Assembly: GCA_031763025.1 (NCBI GenBank)
Contig: JASSKH010000003.1
Span: 9,375,078-9,439,077, forward strand
Direction: 5' to 3'
DNA: 64,000 nt
Source of the DNA: Macrocystis pyrifera
Lineage: Eukaryota; Sar; Phaeophyceae; Laminariales; Laminariaceae
Below are positions 34,900 through 46,400 of the stretch, piece by piece (the first letter of the stretch is position 1; every line of letters starts with the position of its first letter). The position numbers and the translations under genes were made by a program. Below the pieces are notes generated by a model. It saw only the letters and a program-made list of their open reading frames with translations, did not search any database and was not told the origin of the DNA.

Positions 34900-37679
34900 T
34901 CACTCTGCCAGTACCACCTTGTCAACTGCGGTCAGTACAGCGGGCGGCGCCACCACCAGCGCCAAGTCCCCCCCCCCCCCTCCCTCCCTCCCCCCATCCT
35001 TCGTCCTCCTCCTCCTCCTCCGTTGGCGTCGACGCCGTTTCCGATGCAGGCATAGAGAGCGTGTGGAAAGGCACGGGACCATCGGCCGGCACAACGGAAG
35101 TGTTACCGGTGGCAGCACCAGAGGGGGGGGCGGCAGAGGCCGATACCGCCACCACCGCCACCGCCGCCGCGCTCCCCCCCCGCCCCCCCCGCTTCTCCCC
35201 CCGCCGACGCTGCCGCCGCACCGTCCTCCCTCCATACCTTGCCCCCCCTGTCGGAGTCCTCCTCGAAATCCCCGCTTTCCACCATCGCCACCGTCTTCGC
35301 TGTCTCGACTTCCATGATATCTCTGGAAGACGACGCGACGGACGCGGCGCCCGAGTCACACTGCCCCCCCCACTCCCAACCCCAGCCCGGACACTCCCAG
35401 CCCCACCCCCCCGCGCGGCCCGCCCAGAGGTGGTCGCCGAAACACCACCACCACCGCCACCAGCGCCAGCGCCAGCGCTAGCGCCAGAAGCTCCAGAAAT
35501 AATTGCGTTCGATGAGTTTCTGCCGCTTCAGCCACTTGGAAGCGGCGCTCTGTACGGCCTCCGATCGCAACGGGTTCGTCGGCGGCGGCATCGGCGGCGG
35601 GGAGGACGAGGCGCGGGAAGGCCAAGGGCCGCCGCTTCCTTGAGAAGACCAGGCGCCGGCGCCGCGACCGTCGCCACCGTCCCCACTCCCGAGAGACATG
35701 AACTCCGTCGATGGGCCCATCCCATCCATTAAGCCCTGCCCAGACCTCGACCTGTCCGAACGGGTGAGAGACCCCAGTCTTCCTCTACCTCCCCCGCCCA
35801 CGTACCCCTCCTCCCCCCGGGGTTCTTGGTTCTTGGGCCGTACGGCCTCGGCGACATTGTTGAGTCGGCTCTTTCCCATCGGGAGTTTGTTCATCACGTT
35901 CCTGAGTCCGCGCCGGGAGAAGCTGAAGCTGTCGCGGCTGCTGACGCTCCCACGGACACTCCCCGCGAGGTTGACGACGGGACGGCCCTCCGCCATCTCC
36001 TGGCGGAAGCCGGCCTGGCCGGCGGGGGGGCTGGTGGACGCGAGGCTCTGGTCGCCGAGTCCGGACGACTTCGCGGAGAGCTTGTTGCCGGCTTGCACCT
36101 ATACCGTGCGGCGGCGGCGCGGCGCACGAAGCAAAACAACAAAAGAAGAAACTAACTCACGTTTGACGTGGCGCGATGTGATCCACCTCGCACAACTTGA
36201 TCTATATCTTGACTACCGGCCACGGTGATTCCATGTTTTTTTCGCGCAATTTTTTAATCTTTCAAATTTTCCTGTTTTTTTTCTTCCAAACACAATGTGA
36301 AATCTAGCAAAACATGATTTTTTTGCTTCTGGAGAATCTCACGAACAGTGACAGAACGCCTCCGTATATTGACACATATCTCCCAATTATTTCCAAGCCT
36401 TGGAATTCTGGAAAAAAAAACTCTCCGATAAGAACGAACCTAAACGCCGCGAACAAAGGCAATTTTTCTATTTTAATGGAAGTGATCAATTACATGTTCA
36501 CCTGCACACGTACATGCGCGTACAAACAAAAAAAAACATTCTCATGCCTACCCTCGACTCCTGGAGCAGCTTGACCGTAGCTTCCAAGGCGAAGGTTTTC
36601 TGCTGCCTCCGCGACAACTTCGCGAAGCTCTCCATCACGTTCTCCTCGACGCCCCCGGCCCGCTCGCGGCGGCGCCGAGCCTTGATCTTCTTAGCGAGGG
36701 GGGAGCGCCGCACGCACCAGCTGCTCACCGCGATGAACACGAACATCCCGAGCACGACGAACACCCCGGACACATCGGCGACGGTCATGTTGGAGGTGTC
36801 TTCGTCCTCCTCGACGACCGAGACGCACGGCGAGCTGCTGTCGAGGAACTCATCGTTGATGTTGGACATCGAGCCGTCCTCGCGGAGGGTTAGCGTGGCC
36901 TGAACGAAATGAATGAAACCAAAACGATTGAAAGGAGAGGGGGGTGTAAGAGAGGAAGAGAGGGAGAGCGAGAAGGGAATGTATTTGGAAAATAAATGGA
37001 GGGAATAAAAGGAGATGAGAGTGGGGAAAAAAAAGAGAGAAAACAAAGAAAAAAAGGAAATTGAAAAGGAAGAGGAAAAAGAAAAAAGGGGAGGGGGGGG
37101 GGGGGGTGGAACATGCAGGAAAAAAGAAAGAAAAGGAGACGAACAAGGAACAAGGTAAAGGGAAACGGGAACACCGAAAAAAAAGAGAAACGGGCACAGG
37201 AAGGAAGAAAATGAAGAATAACGTACCATTGGAAAAAAAAGGGACGAAAACGGCGAAAAGATGAATCAATCATCGACCAATCATCCATCAACCAAACGAA
37301 CTACCGATCCGCCCGTCAACCAATCAACACACTCACGACGCAACCAAGCAGTCAACCAAGGGTTAGGGGCCGCGCGAGAAGCCAGCGAATGTCGAGGAAA
37401 CACTCAACAGATAAGACAAAACCAACACTTGAAGGTACTCTGGGTATATATTTTACCTACAGCAGTACTACATATCAGGGAGCAAAATATTTTACGCGGC
37501 ACAAGGCAAAAACCAAAAAGAGACTACTGTACCGTAGCTCCACTTACCTTCTGAAACTCGTCCACGAGCGGCGAATCGAATGGCAGCACCAGACCGTAGT
37601 GCTGCACACAGACAAAACCGGACGGTGGAGGGTGCAGCCGAGCGGAGGATTGAGCGATCAAGTGGTGGCAGAGGAGGAG

Positions 37680-37680
<1 letters not shown>

Positions 37681-37711
<31 letters not shown>

Positions 37712-37759
37712 CGGGGGCGGGGGCGGGGGGCGGGGGGGGGCGGGCGGGAGGGGGGGGGG
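37681..37759. repeat. G-rich run in receptor intron (left copy)
   Basis: About 30 G, then G runs broken by single C. On the gene's sense strand it is a C tract upstream of the acceptor of the HYGLVLPF exon. Its length differs from the right copy (45,369-45,440). Confidence 0.85.
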
Positions 37760-38271
37760 GAAGAAACATTAGTTACCCCCCTCGCCTTTTCGCGAAAAAA
37801 CACTGCTTGGAATTTCTGCGGGATACTTAATGCGGCAGTTTTTAATGAGGGGCAACAAGGGATGGAGGGATACGCCTTTTCTTTTTTATGGAGGCAGTGA
37901 CGATGGCGACTGTAGGCGCCCGTGAGAGGGGGGGGGGGGGTTACAAGGCAGAGATGTAAGATAGCAAACTCCCTGCGCAAGCCGTGTGACAAGTGGCTCA
38001 CGCAAAGCTTTACTGGAGTATTGTATGTGTGCATACACGCGTCGGTCCGGTTCTTTGTCGCGCAAAAAAAAAAAAGGCACTCCCTCGAGTCGACTCTTTT
38101 GTTAGTGTGGCAGTCCCGTTTCGGGACAAACTACTTAGATTTTGACTGGTTTGTACCCAACACGAGCCTCTAGCCCTAAAAGGGCTAACTAATACTAACA
38201 CCACCACCGCTGCCCGCCACCACCACACCTGGCTGCGGAAACAATGACAACACCGAACAGGACAAACCGCA

Positions 38272-38392
38272 GACATACATACACACAGACACATACATAC
38301 ATACATACATAACATACATACATACATACATACACACATGCATACATACATACATACACACAGACACATACATACATACACACACACAAACG
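38272..38392. repeat. CATA/CACA microsatellite (left copy)
   Basis: (CATA)n interspersed with CACACAGACA. Mirrors 44,745-44,868. Reading frames over it are artefacts. Confidence 0.9.
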
Positions 38393-38518
38393 CCAACCCA
38401 GTCGAGTCAACTCAGGACCCCAACCAAGCCATTAACACCACACGAATAGACGACAGTCGCAAGCAGGCCAATGAAAGAAAGCAACAGGCCGGGCCGCACA
38501 TCTCCTGCACAGCAGACG

Positions 38519-38652
38519 CCCCCCCCCCCCCCCCCGGCCCGCCCCCCCCCCCCCCCCCCTCGGCCCGCCCCCCCACCGCCCCCCCCCCCCGCCCCCCCCC
38601 TCCCCCCCCCCCCCCCCCCCCGCCCCCCCCCCCCCCGGGCCCCCCCCCCGCC
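38519..38652. repeat. C-rich run with few interruptions (left copy)
   Basis: Long C runs broken by G and T, noticeably longer than the G-rich counterpart at 44,518-44,615. Followed by five tandem CTCCACA-type heptamer/octamer units at 38,690-38,722. Confidence 0.85.
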
Positions 38653-38951
38653 GCGCGCAAGGTGTTACATCAAAAAGTAAAAAAAAGACACTCCACACTC
38701 CACACTCCACACTCCACACTCCAGCTGTGAATTTCGATTTTTTTTTTTTACTCGAGACTCATCTTCTTCGCATCCATCAAGCGTGCGGCACACACACGTT
38801 CGTTCGTAACACGGGGTGAGCAGCTTTTTGCGGTGGTCTGGTCTATGCAATGTAACAGTATTCGTACGCGACAAACTCGCTACCTACAAACAACAGACCA
38901 CAAGTTTATATAGCTGCCAACCCCCCCCCCCCCCCCCCGCCCTCCCTGCCC

Positions 38952-38992
38952 CTGGTCATACGACTACGGCCATGTGTGATAATGAGTACACA
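38952..38992 (+). mobile_element. Short poly(C)-bounded module, variant end
   Basis: CTGGTCATACGACTACGGCC between a C run (38,922-38,938) and another (38,993-39,000). The right end is TGATAATGAGTACACA instead of the usual CTATCGAGTAC form. Confidence 0.6.
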
Positions 38993-39011
38993 CCCCCCCC
39001 TCGCCCCCCAT

Positions 39012-39707
39012 GGATGGAAGGGTATAGGGGGAAACCAAGAAAAGGTGATGTCCGCCGGAAGTTCGGGAGGTACAAGGCAGCAGTGGAAGAAAGGATAGAA
39101 AGAGGGGGAAGGCTGGCGCTACGAAACAAGGTGAAATCAGAGGAACACTTAGATATATACGGCGGATTGAACGAAGGAATAGAAATGAAAACGTATTAGC
39201 ACAGCCCAGTGGACTTCGCGAAAACGCTGAAACTGCGATTTCGTGTAGTGCAGGTGACTTGGACCTGCCAGAAAGAAGAAAGAGGTACACCACCAGCCGG
39301 GAGGAGGAAAAAGTAGATGCAAAGATGTGCCCGTGTGGCAATGCGATAGAGTAGAACTCACATAGTAGAATGTGAAATGTACTACTGTAGGAGGAACGGG
39401 ATGTGCTAGAAGAGGAGACGAGGGAAAGAGACGAATGTGATATGGAGCAGTTTGATTAACTGAATAGCAGCAAGAAAACGATCGTTATCCTATGAGATAG
39501 ATGGTGTCCACAGGCGCCCAAACAGGAAAGGGATAAGATTAGCAAAAAGTTTCTATGCCGTACCAGGTACATAAGAAACAGCGTAATGATTGTTGGATGT
39601 GTCTCTATTAGGAGTAGGAACGGTGCTCCGTCTCGAAAGGGATGCGTGGACAACGGTCAAATGACTAAGGCAAGCAACAAACGAGTACGCCCCCAGCCCC
39701 CCCCCCC

Positions 39708-39751
<44 letters not shown>

Positions 39752-39752
39752 C
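39012..39752 (+). mobile_element. LINE 3' fragment with long poly(C) tail (left copy)
   Basis: 5'-truncated copy of the LINE at 9.4-12 kb. It shares the basic region, the CPCGNAIE zinc-knuckle and SRNGAPSRKGCV, then KASNK. The terminal stop has become CGA, followed by GTACG and a C tract of about 60 nt with few interruptions. It sits in a receptor intron. Confidence 0.75.
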
Positions 39753-40123
39753 TCCCTGCCCCTCCTCCTTCTCGCCCCTCTCTCTCTGCGTGCCTTCTGC
39801 CATCTCTTTTCTTTCGCTTTGTCGTTCTCTCCCTTTTTTTCCTCTCCTCTGTCTCTCCCTGTCTCTCAGATACGTCTGCCTCACATCGTTCCACTAACTC
39901 TCGTACCGCATCAATATATATATACGGCGAATTCCTTTCCTTTCGTCTCTTTGTTTTTGGTTTCAACACTTCCTACATAACAGCTATTAATACAGCAGTA
40001 CAGCCAGCATTTTCGGTACGCGCTTACGTACGAGCAGTTTTTTTTTTTTCCTTTTTTTTGTACTTGTATTTTTTTTTTTGTTTCGGTTTCCCTTGGCTTT
40101 ATTTTTTGCTTTCGGGAAAATTA

Positions 40124-40229
40124 TTACGGGAGACCATAGTTGATAGGACCTATGATGCACACAAAAACCTATATCTTTACCTATTTTTACTAATAATATT
40201 TGGTCCCGTTAACTATGGACCCCCCGTAA
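40124..40229. mobile_element. ~106-bp inverted-repeat element (MITE), left arm
   Basis: TTACGGGAGACCATAGTTGA to ACTATGGACCCCCCGTAA. Confidence 0.78.
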
Positions 40230-40560
40230 TAACGCACTGCAGACCCTAACCTAACCTGCTGCAACCTGGAGATGCCATACACTGCGCAGGACCTGTCGAA
40301 AAAAAGTACAGATCCGACCCACTTGGAGAGAGACGCCCTACAATCATGCAGACGGATGTGGCTTCCATTCCGGCAAGGTAAGCTACGAGGTCACACAGAT
40401 CAGGAGGGTATCTACCCCGGATGATCTAGATCATGAAGTGGGAATAGATAGATGATCTGTAGATGATCTGCTCTGCCCGGGGTGTTGAAACGTTCATGAG
40501 TTATCACAAGCGGTGAAGCCCGTCAACCATCGCACGCACTTCGTCGGACGGTAGACGAAA

Positions 40561-40603
40561 AAAAAACAAAACAACAACAACAACAACAACAGCAACAACA
40601 AAA
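40561..40603. repeat. (AAC)n microsatellite
   Basis: About 12 AAC/AGC units after an A run. Mirrored as (GTT)n at 42,588-42,630. Confidence 0.85.
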
Positions 40604-40619
40604 TATTGCCGTACTAGTT

Positions 40620-40730
40620 GACGGGGAACCATAGTAAATAAGACCTACGTACGGTACACAAAAAAATATATATCTTTTGCTTTTTTTTTCCTAACAATAT
40701 TTTGGTCCTATTTATTATGGTCCCCTCGTT
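40620..40730. mobile_element. ~110-bp inverted-repeat element (MITE) abutting a splice donor, left arm
   Basis: ACGGGGAACCATAGTAAATA to TATGGTCCCCTCGT. It ends five bases from the donor of the receptor exon at 40,735-40,845. Confidence 0.75.
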
Positions 40731-41200
40731 TTACCTGCGGATACAACGCGTCAGGGAGTGATGCCAGGCCACAGAAGTCGTTCTGCAGTTCGTACTCCGC
40801 CGTAGCTGAGTCCGCGAGGGCCGTCATCGCCGACCCGTTCAGGACCTGTTTTTCGTCAGCGATTCGTTTTTTTTTGTTCCCGTTCATTTTTTTTTTTTTT
40901 TTTTTTTTTGCGAACCGATCGCGGTCGTCAAGAGAAATGAACACAGGCGACAAAAAATACCGAGCATCATAATTCGTAATATGAGACAGGCGGAACACAC
41001 TTTTTTTTTTCTTTTTTCCCGAATCAGGATGGCTCAAACATCGAAGCACAACTTCCGGTATCATGTGTGTTTGTGCTTACATCTGGTGTGTACGTAGCAA
41101 ATGGTAATACTGTAGTAACAATTCACGCAACCTAACAAATTTAGAGCAATTTTCTTGTTGGGGACCAGTTGAAAATCTCAACAAATTTACTAATTTTCTA

Positions 41201-41308
41201 TTACGGGGGACCATAGTAAAATAGGACCAAGTACTGTTAGTAAAAAATAGGTGAATACATAGTTTTTTTCATGTATACCATAGGTTCTATTAACTATGGA
41301 CCCCCGTA
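41201..41308. mobile_element. ~108-bp inverted-repeat element (MITE), left arm
   Basis: TTACGGGGGACCATAGTAAA to TAACTATGGACCCCCGTAG. Lies in the receptor intron between the first two visible 3'-part exons. Confidence 0.8.
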
Positions 41309-41556
41309 GTAGGCGAACGATACCTACTGGCAAGAAAAAAATAAATTTGCTCATAGCTACAGTAGCTGGAAGTTCAGCTAACGACAGGGTACGCTGTCAA
41401 AACCAGGGGCGCGGTGTGGCGCCGGTTTACACCCACTCACCATCGTCAGGCACTCGACGGCCGAGAAGCACGGCTGCGGCTGGATGCGGTCTGAGAAGGG
41501 AGTAGCAGTAGTCGTAGTAGTAGTAGTAGCCGCAGTAGCCGTAGTAGCAGCAGCAG

Positions 41557-41656
41557 NNNNNNNNNNNNNNNNNNNNNNNNNNNNNNNNNNNNNNNNNNNN
41601 NNNNNNNNNNNNNNNNNNNNNNNNNNNNNNNNNNNNNNNNNNNNNNNNNNNNNNNN
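41557..41656. other. Assembly gap, 100 N, at the palindrome centre
   Basis: Exactly 100 N. Both flanks are the same GTA/GCA-rich sequence in opposite orientation, so the two contigs end at nearly the same genomic point. Confidence 0.95.
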
Positions 41657-41697
41657 TGCGGCTACTACTACTACGACTACTGCTACTCCCTTCTCAG

Positions 41698-43435
41698 ACC
41701 GCATCCAGCCGCAGCCGTGCTTCTCGGCCGTCGAGTGCCTGACGATGGTGAGTGGGTGTAAACCGGCGCCACACCGCGCCCCCTGGTTTTGACAGCGTAC
41801 CCTGTCGTTAGCTGAACTTCCAGCTACTGTAGCTATGAGCAAATTTATTTTTTTCTTGCCAGTAGGTATCGTTCGCCTACTACGGGGGTCCATAGTTAAT
41901 AGAACCTATGGTATACATGAAAAAAACTATGTATTCACCTATTTTTACTAACAGTACTTGGTCCTATTTTACTATGGTCCCCCGTAATAGAAAATTAGTA
42001 AATTTGTTGAGATTTTCAACTGGTCCCCAACAAGAAAATTGCTCTAAATTTGTTAGGTTGCGTGAATTGTTACTACAGTATTACCATTTGCTACGTACAC
42101 ACCAGATGTGAAGCACAAACACACATGATACCGGAAGTTGTGCTTCGATGTTTGAGCCATCCTGATTCGGGAAAAAAGAAAAAAAAAAAGTGTGTTCCGC
42201 CTGTCTCATATTACGAATTATGATGCTCGGTATTTTTTGTCGCCTGTGTTCATTTCTCTTGACGACCGCGATCGGTTCGCAAAAAAAAAAAAAAAAAAAA
42301 AATGAACGGGAACAAAAAAAAACGAATCGCTGACGAAAAACAGGTCCTGAACGGGTCGGCGATGACGGCCCTCGCGGACTCAGCTACGGCGGAGTACGAA
42401 CTGCAGAACGACTTCTGTGGCCTGGCATCACTCCCTGACGCGTTGTATCCGCAGGTAAAACGAGGGGACCATAATAAATAGGACCAAAATATTGTTAGGA
42501 AAAAAAAAGCAAAAGATATATATTTTTTTGTGTACCGTACGTAGGTCTTATTTACTATGGTTCCCCGTCAACTAGTACGGCAATATTTTGTTGTTGCTGT
42601 TGTTGTTGTTGTTGTTGTTTTGTTTTTTTTTCGTCTACCGTCCGACGAAGTGCGTGCGATGGTTGACGGGCTTCACCGCTTGTGATAACTCATGAACGTT
42701 TCAACACCCCGGGCAGAGCAGATCATCTACAGATCATCTATCTATTCCCACTTCATGATCTAGATCATCCGGGGTAGATACCCTCCTGATCTGTGTGACC
42801 TCGTAGCTTACCTTGCCGGAATGGAAGCCACATCCGTCTGCATGATTGTAGGGCGTCTCTCTCCAAGTGGGTCGGATCTGTACTTTTTTTCGACAGGTCC
42901 TGCGCAGTGTATGGCATCTCCAGGTTGCAGCAGGTTAGGTTAGGGTCTGCAGTGCGTTATTACGGGGGGTCCATAGTTAACGGGACCAAATATTATTAGT
43001 AAAAATAGGTAAAGATATAGGTTTTTGTGTGCATCATAGGTCCTATCAACTATGGTCTCCCGTAATAATTTTCCCGAAAGCAAAAAATAAAGCCAAGGGA
43101 AACCGAAACAAAAAAAAAAATACAAGTACAAAAAAAAGGAAAAAAAAAAAACTGCTCGTACGTAAGCGCGTACCGAAAATGCTGGCTGTACTGCTGTATT
43201 AATAGCTGTTATGTAGGAAGTGTTGAAACCAAAAACAAAGAGACGAAAGGAAAGGAATTCGCCGTATATATATATTGATGCGGTACGAGAGTTAGTGGAA
43301 CGATGTGAGGCAGACGTATCTGAGAGACAGGGAGAGACAGAGGAGAGGAAAAAAAGGGAGAACGACAAAGCGAAAGAAAAGAGATGGCAGAAGGCACGCA
43401 GAGAGAGAGGGGCGAGAAGGAGGAGGGGCAGGGAG

Positions 43436-43474
<39 letters not shown>

Positions 43475-46400
43475 CGTACTCGTTTGTTGCTTGCCTTAGT
43501 CATTTGACCGTTGTCCACGCATCCCTTTCGAGACGGAGCACCGTTCCTACTCCTAATAGAGACACATCCAACAATCATTACGCTGTTTCTTATGTACCTG
43601 GTACGGCATAGAAACTTTTTGCTAATCTTATCCCTTTCCTGTTTGGGCGCCTGTGGACACCATCTATCTCATAGGATAACGATCGTTTTCTTGCTGCTAT
43701 TCAGTTAATCAAACTGCTCCATATCACATTCGTCTCTTTCCCTCGTCTCCTCTTCTAGCACATCCCGTTCCTCCTACAGTAGTACATTTCACATTCTACT
43801 ATGTGAGTTCTACTCTATCGCATTGCCACACGGGCACATCTTTGCATCTACTTTTTCCTCCTCCCGGCTGGTGGTGTACCTCTTTCTTCTTTCTGGCAGG
43901 TCCAAGTCACCTGCACTACACGAAATCGCAGTTTCAGCGTTTTCGCGAAGTCCACTGGGCTGTGCTAATACGTTTTCATTTCTATTCCTTCGTTCAATCC
44001 GCCGTATATATCTAAGTGTTCCTCTGATTTCACCTTGTTTCGTAGCGCCAGCCTTCCCCCTCTTTCTATCCTTTCTTCCACTGCTGCCTTGTACCTCCCG
44101 AACTTCCCGGCGGACATCACCTTTTCTTGGTTTCCCCCTATACCCTTCCATCCATGGGGGGCGAGGGGGGGGTGTGTACTCATTATCACACATGGCCGTA
44201 GTCGTATGACCAGGGGCAGGGAGGGCGGGGGGGGGGGGGGGGGGTTGGCAGCTATATAAACTTGTGGTCTGTTGTTTGTAGGTAGCGAGTTTGTCGCGTA
44301 CGAATACTGTTACATTGCATAGACCAGACCACCGCAAAAAGCTGCTCACCCCGTGTTACGAACGAACGTGTGTGTGCCGCACGCTTGATGGATGCGAAGA
44401 AGATGAGTCTCGAGTAAAAAAAAAAAAATCGAAATTCACAGCTGGAGTGTGGAGTGTGGAGTGTGGAGTGTGGAGTGTCTTTTTTTTACTTTTTGATGTA
44501 ACACCTTGCGCGCGGCGGGCGGGCCGGGGGGGCGGGCCGAGGGGGGGGGGGGGGGGCGGGCGGGGGGCGGGCCGGGGGGGGGGGGGGGGGGCGGGGGGGG
44601 AGGGGGGGGGGGGGCGTCTGCTGTGCAGGAGATGTGCGGCCCGGCCTGTTGCTTTCTTTCATTGGCCTGCTTGCGACTGTCGTCTATTCGTGTGGTGTTA
44701 ATGGCTTGGTTGGGGTCCTGAGTTGACTCGACTGGGTTGGCGTTTGTGTGTGTGTGTATGTATGTATGTGTCTGTGTGTATGTATGTATGTATGCATGTG
44801 TGTATGTATGTATGTATGTATGTATGTATGTATGTATGTGTCTGTGTGTATGTATGTCTGCGGTTTGTCCTGTTCGGTGTTGTCATTGTTTCCGCAGCCA
44901 GGTGTGGTGGTGGCGGGCAGCGGTGGTGGTGTTAGTATTAGTTAGCCCTTTTAGGGCTAGAGGCTCGTGTTGGGTACAAACCAGTCAAAATCTAAGTAGT
45001 TTGTCCCCGAAACGGGACTGCCACACTAACAAAAGAGTCGACTCGAGGGAGTGCCTTTTTTTTGCGCGACAAAGAACCGGACCGACGCGTGTATGCACAC
45101 ATACAATACTCCAGTAAAGCTTTGCGTGAGCCACTTGTCACACGGCTTGCGCAGGGAGTTTGCTATCTTACATCTCTGCCTTGTAACCCCGCCCCCCCCC
45201 CTCTCACGGGCGCCTACAGTCGCCATCGTCACTGCCTCCATAAAAAAGAAAAGGCGTATCCCTCCATCCCTTGTTGCCCCTCATTAAAAACTGCCGCATT
45301 AAGTATCCCGCAGAAATTCCAAGCAGTGTTTTTTCGCGAAAGGCGAGGGGGGTAACTAATGTTTCTTCCCCCCCCCCCCCCCCCCGCCCCCGCCCCCCCC
45401 CCGCCCCCGCCCCCGCCCCCCCCCCCCCCCCCCCCCCCCCTCCTCTGCCACCACTTGATCGCTCAATCCTCCGCTCGGCTGCACCCTCCACCGTCCGGTT
45501 TTGTCTGTGTGCAGCACTACGGTCTGGTGCTGCCATTCGATTCGCCGCTCGTGGACGAGTTTCAGAAGGTAAGTGGAGCTACGGTACAGTAGTCTCTTTT
45601 TGGTTTTTGCCTTGTGCCGCGTAAAATATTTTGCTCCCTGATATGTAGTACTGCTGTAGGTAAAATATACCCAGAGTACCTTCAAGTGTTGGTTTTGTCT
45701 TATCTGTTGAGTGTTTCCTCGACATTCGCTGGCTTCTCGCGCGGCCCCCTAACCCTTGGTTGACTGCTTGGTTGCGTCGTGAGTGTGTTGATTGGTTGAC
45801 GGGCGGATCGGTAGTTCGTTTGGTTGATGGATGATTGGTCGATGATTGATTCATCTTTTCGCCGTTTTCGTCCCTTTTTTTCCAATGGTACGTTATTCTT
45901 CATTTTCTTCCTTCCTGTGCCCGTTTCTCTTTTTTTTCCGGTGTTCCCGTTTCCCTTTACCTTGTTCCTTGTTCGTCTCCTTTTCTTTCTTTTTTCCTGC
46001 ATGTTCCACCCCCCCCCCCCCCTCCCCTTTTTTTCTTTTTCCTCTTCCTTTTCAATTTCCTTTTTTTCTTTGTTTTCTCTCTTTTTTTCCCCACTCTCAT
46101 CTCCTTTTATTCCCTCCATTTATTTTCCAAATACATTCCCTTCTCGCTCTCCCTCTCTTCCTCTCTTACACCCCCCTCTCCTTTCAATCGTTTTGGTTTC
46201 ATTCATTTCGTTCAGGCCACGCTAACCCTCCGCGAGGACGGCTCGATGTCCAACATCAACGATGAGTTCCTCGACAGCAGCTCGCCGTGCGTCTCGGTCG
46301 TCGAGGAGGACGAAGACACCTCCAACATGACCGTCGCCGATGTGTCCGGGGTGTTCGTCGTGCTCGGGATGTTCGTGTTCATCGCGGTGAGCAGCTGGTG

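Larger units (their letters stand above)
34900..41490 (-). pseudogene. Glutamate receptor-like 3' part, left inverted copy
   Basis: Mirror of the right-arm gene: exons at 41,441-41,490, 40,735-40,845, 37,548-37,601, 36,552-36,899 and 34,900-36,098, all with the same splice sites. The last exon is one base out of frame relative to the right copy. An extra T in GAGTTTCTGCCG (about 35,515-35,525) truncates the frame after about 200 codons of the tail, and further frame changes follow at G runs. The intron between the second and third exons carries microsatellites, a LINE 3' fragment and two MITEs. I read it as a redundant or allelic copy, not a second gene. Confidence 0.8.
18439..41556. repeat. 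Left arm of a >22-kb inverted duplication
   Basis: From at least 19,122 to 41,556 this contig is the reverse complement of 41,657-64,000. Gene frames, satellites and repeats recur in reverse order. It reaches the central gap in a (GTA)n/CAG-rich stretch; the other arm also starts in it. Differences seen are mainly single-base homopolymer length changes. Its outer boundary is not in the window because the right arm runs off the end. Confidence 0.93.

Noticed and set aside
34635..35732. 365-codon plus-strand frame opposite the receptor tail
   Set aside because: It is antisense to the GC-rich tail exon, starts in a GA microsatellite, has no family features, and its right-arm mirror is broken.
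36850..37291. Phe/Ser/Pro-rich frames opposite the receptor intron
   Set aside because: They come from A/G-rich intronic sequence read on the other strand.
38185..38410. Met/Cys/Val-rich frames over the tetranucleotide tract
   Set aside because: Translation of a CATA/TATG microsatellite, present in both arms with length differences.
41378..41893. Frames that cross the central N gap with symmetrical ends
   Set aside because: They read the same sequence in both orientations around a gap; only the FSDRIQPQPCFSAVECLTM exon is supported.
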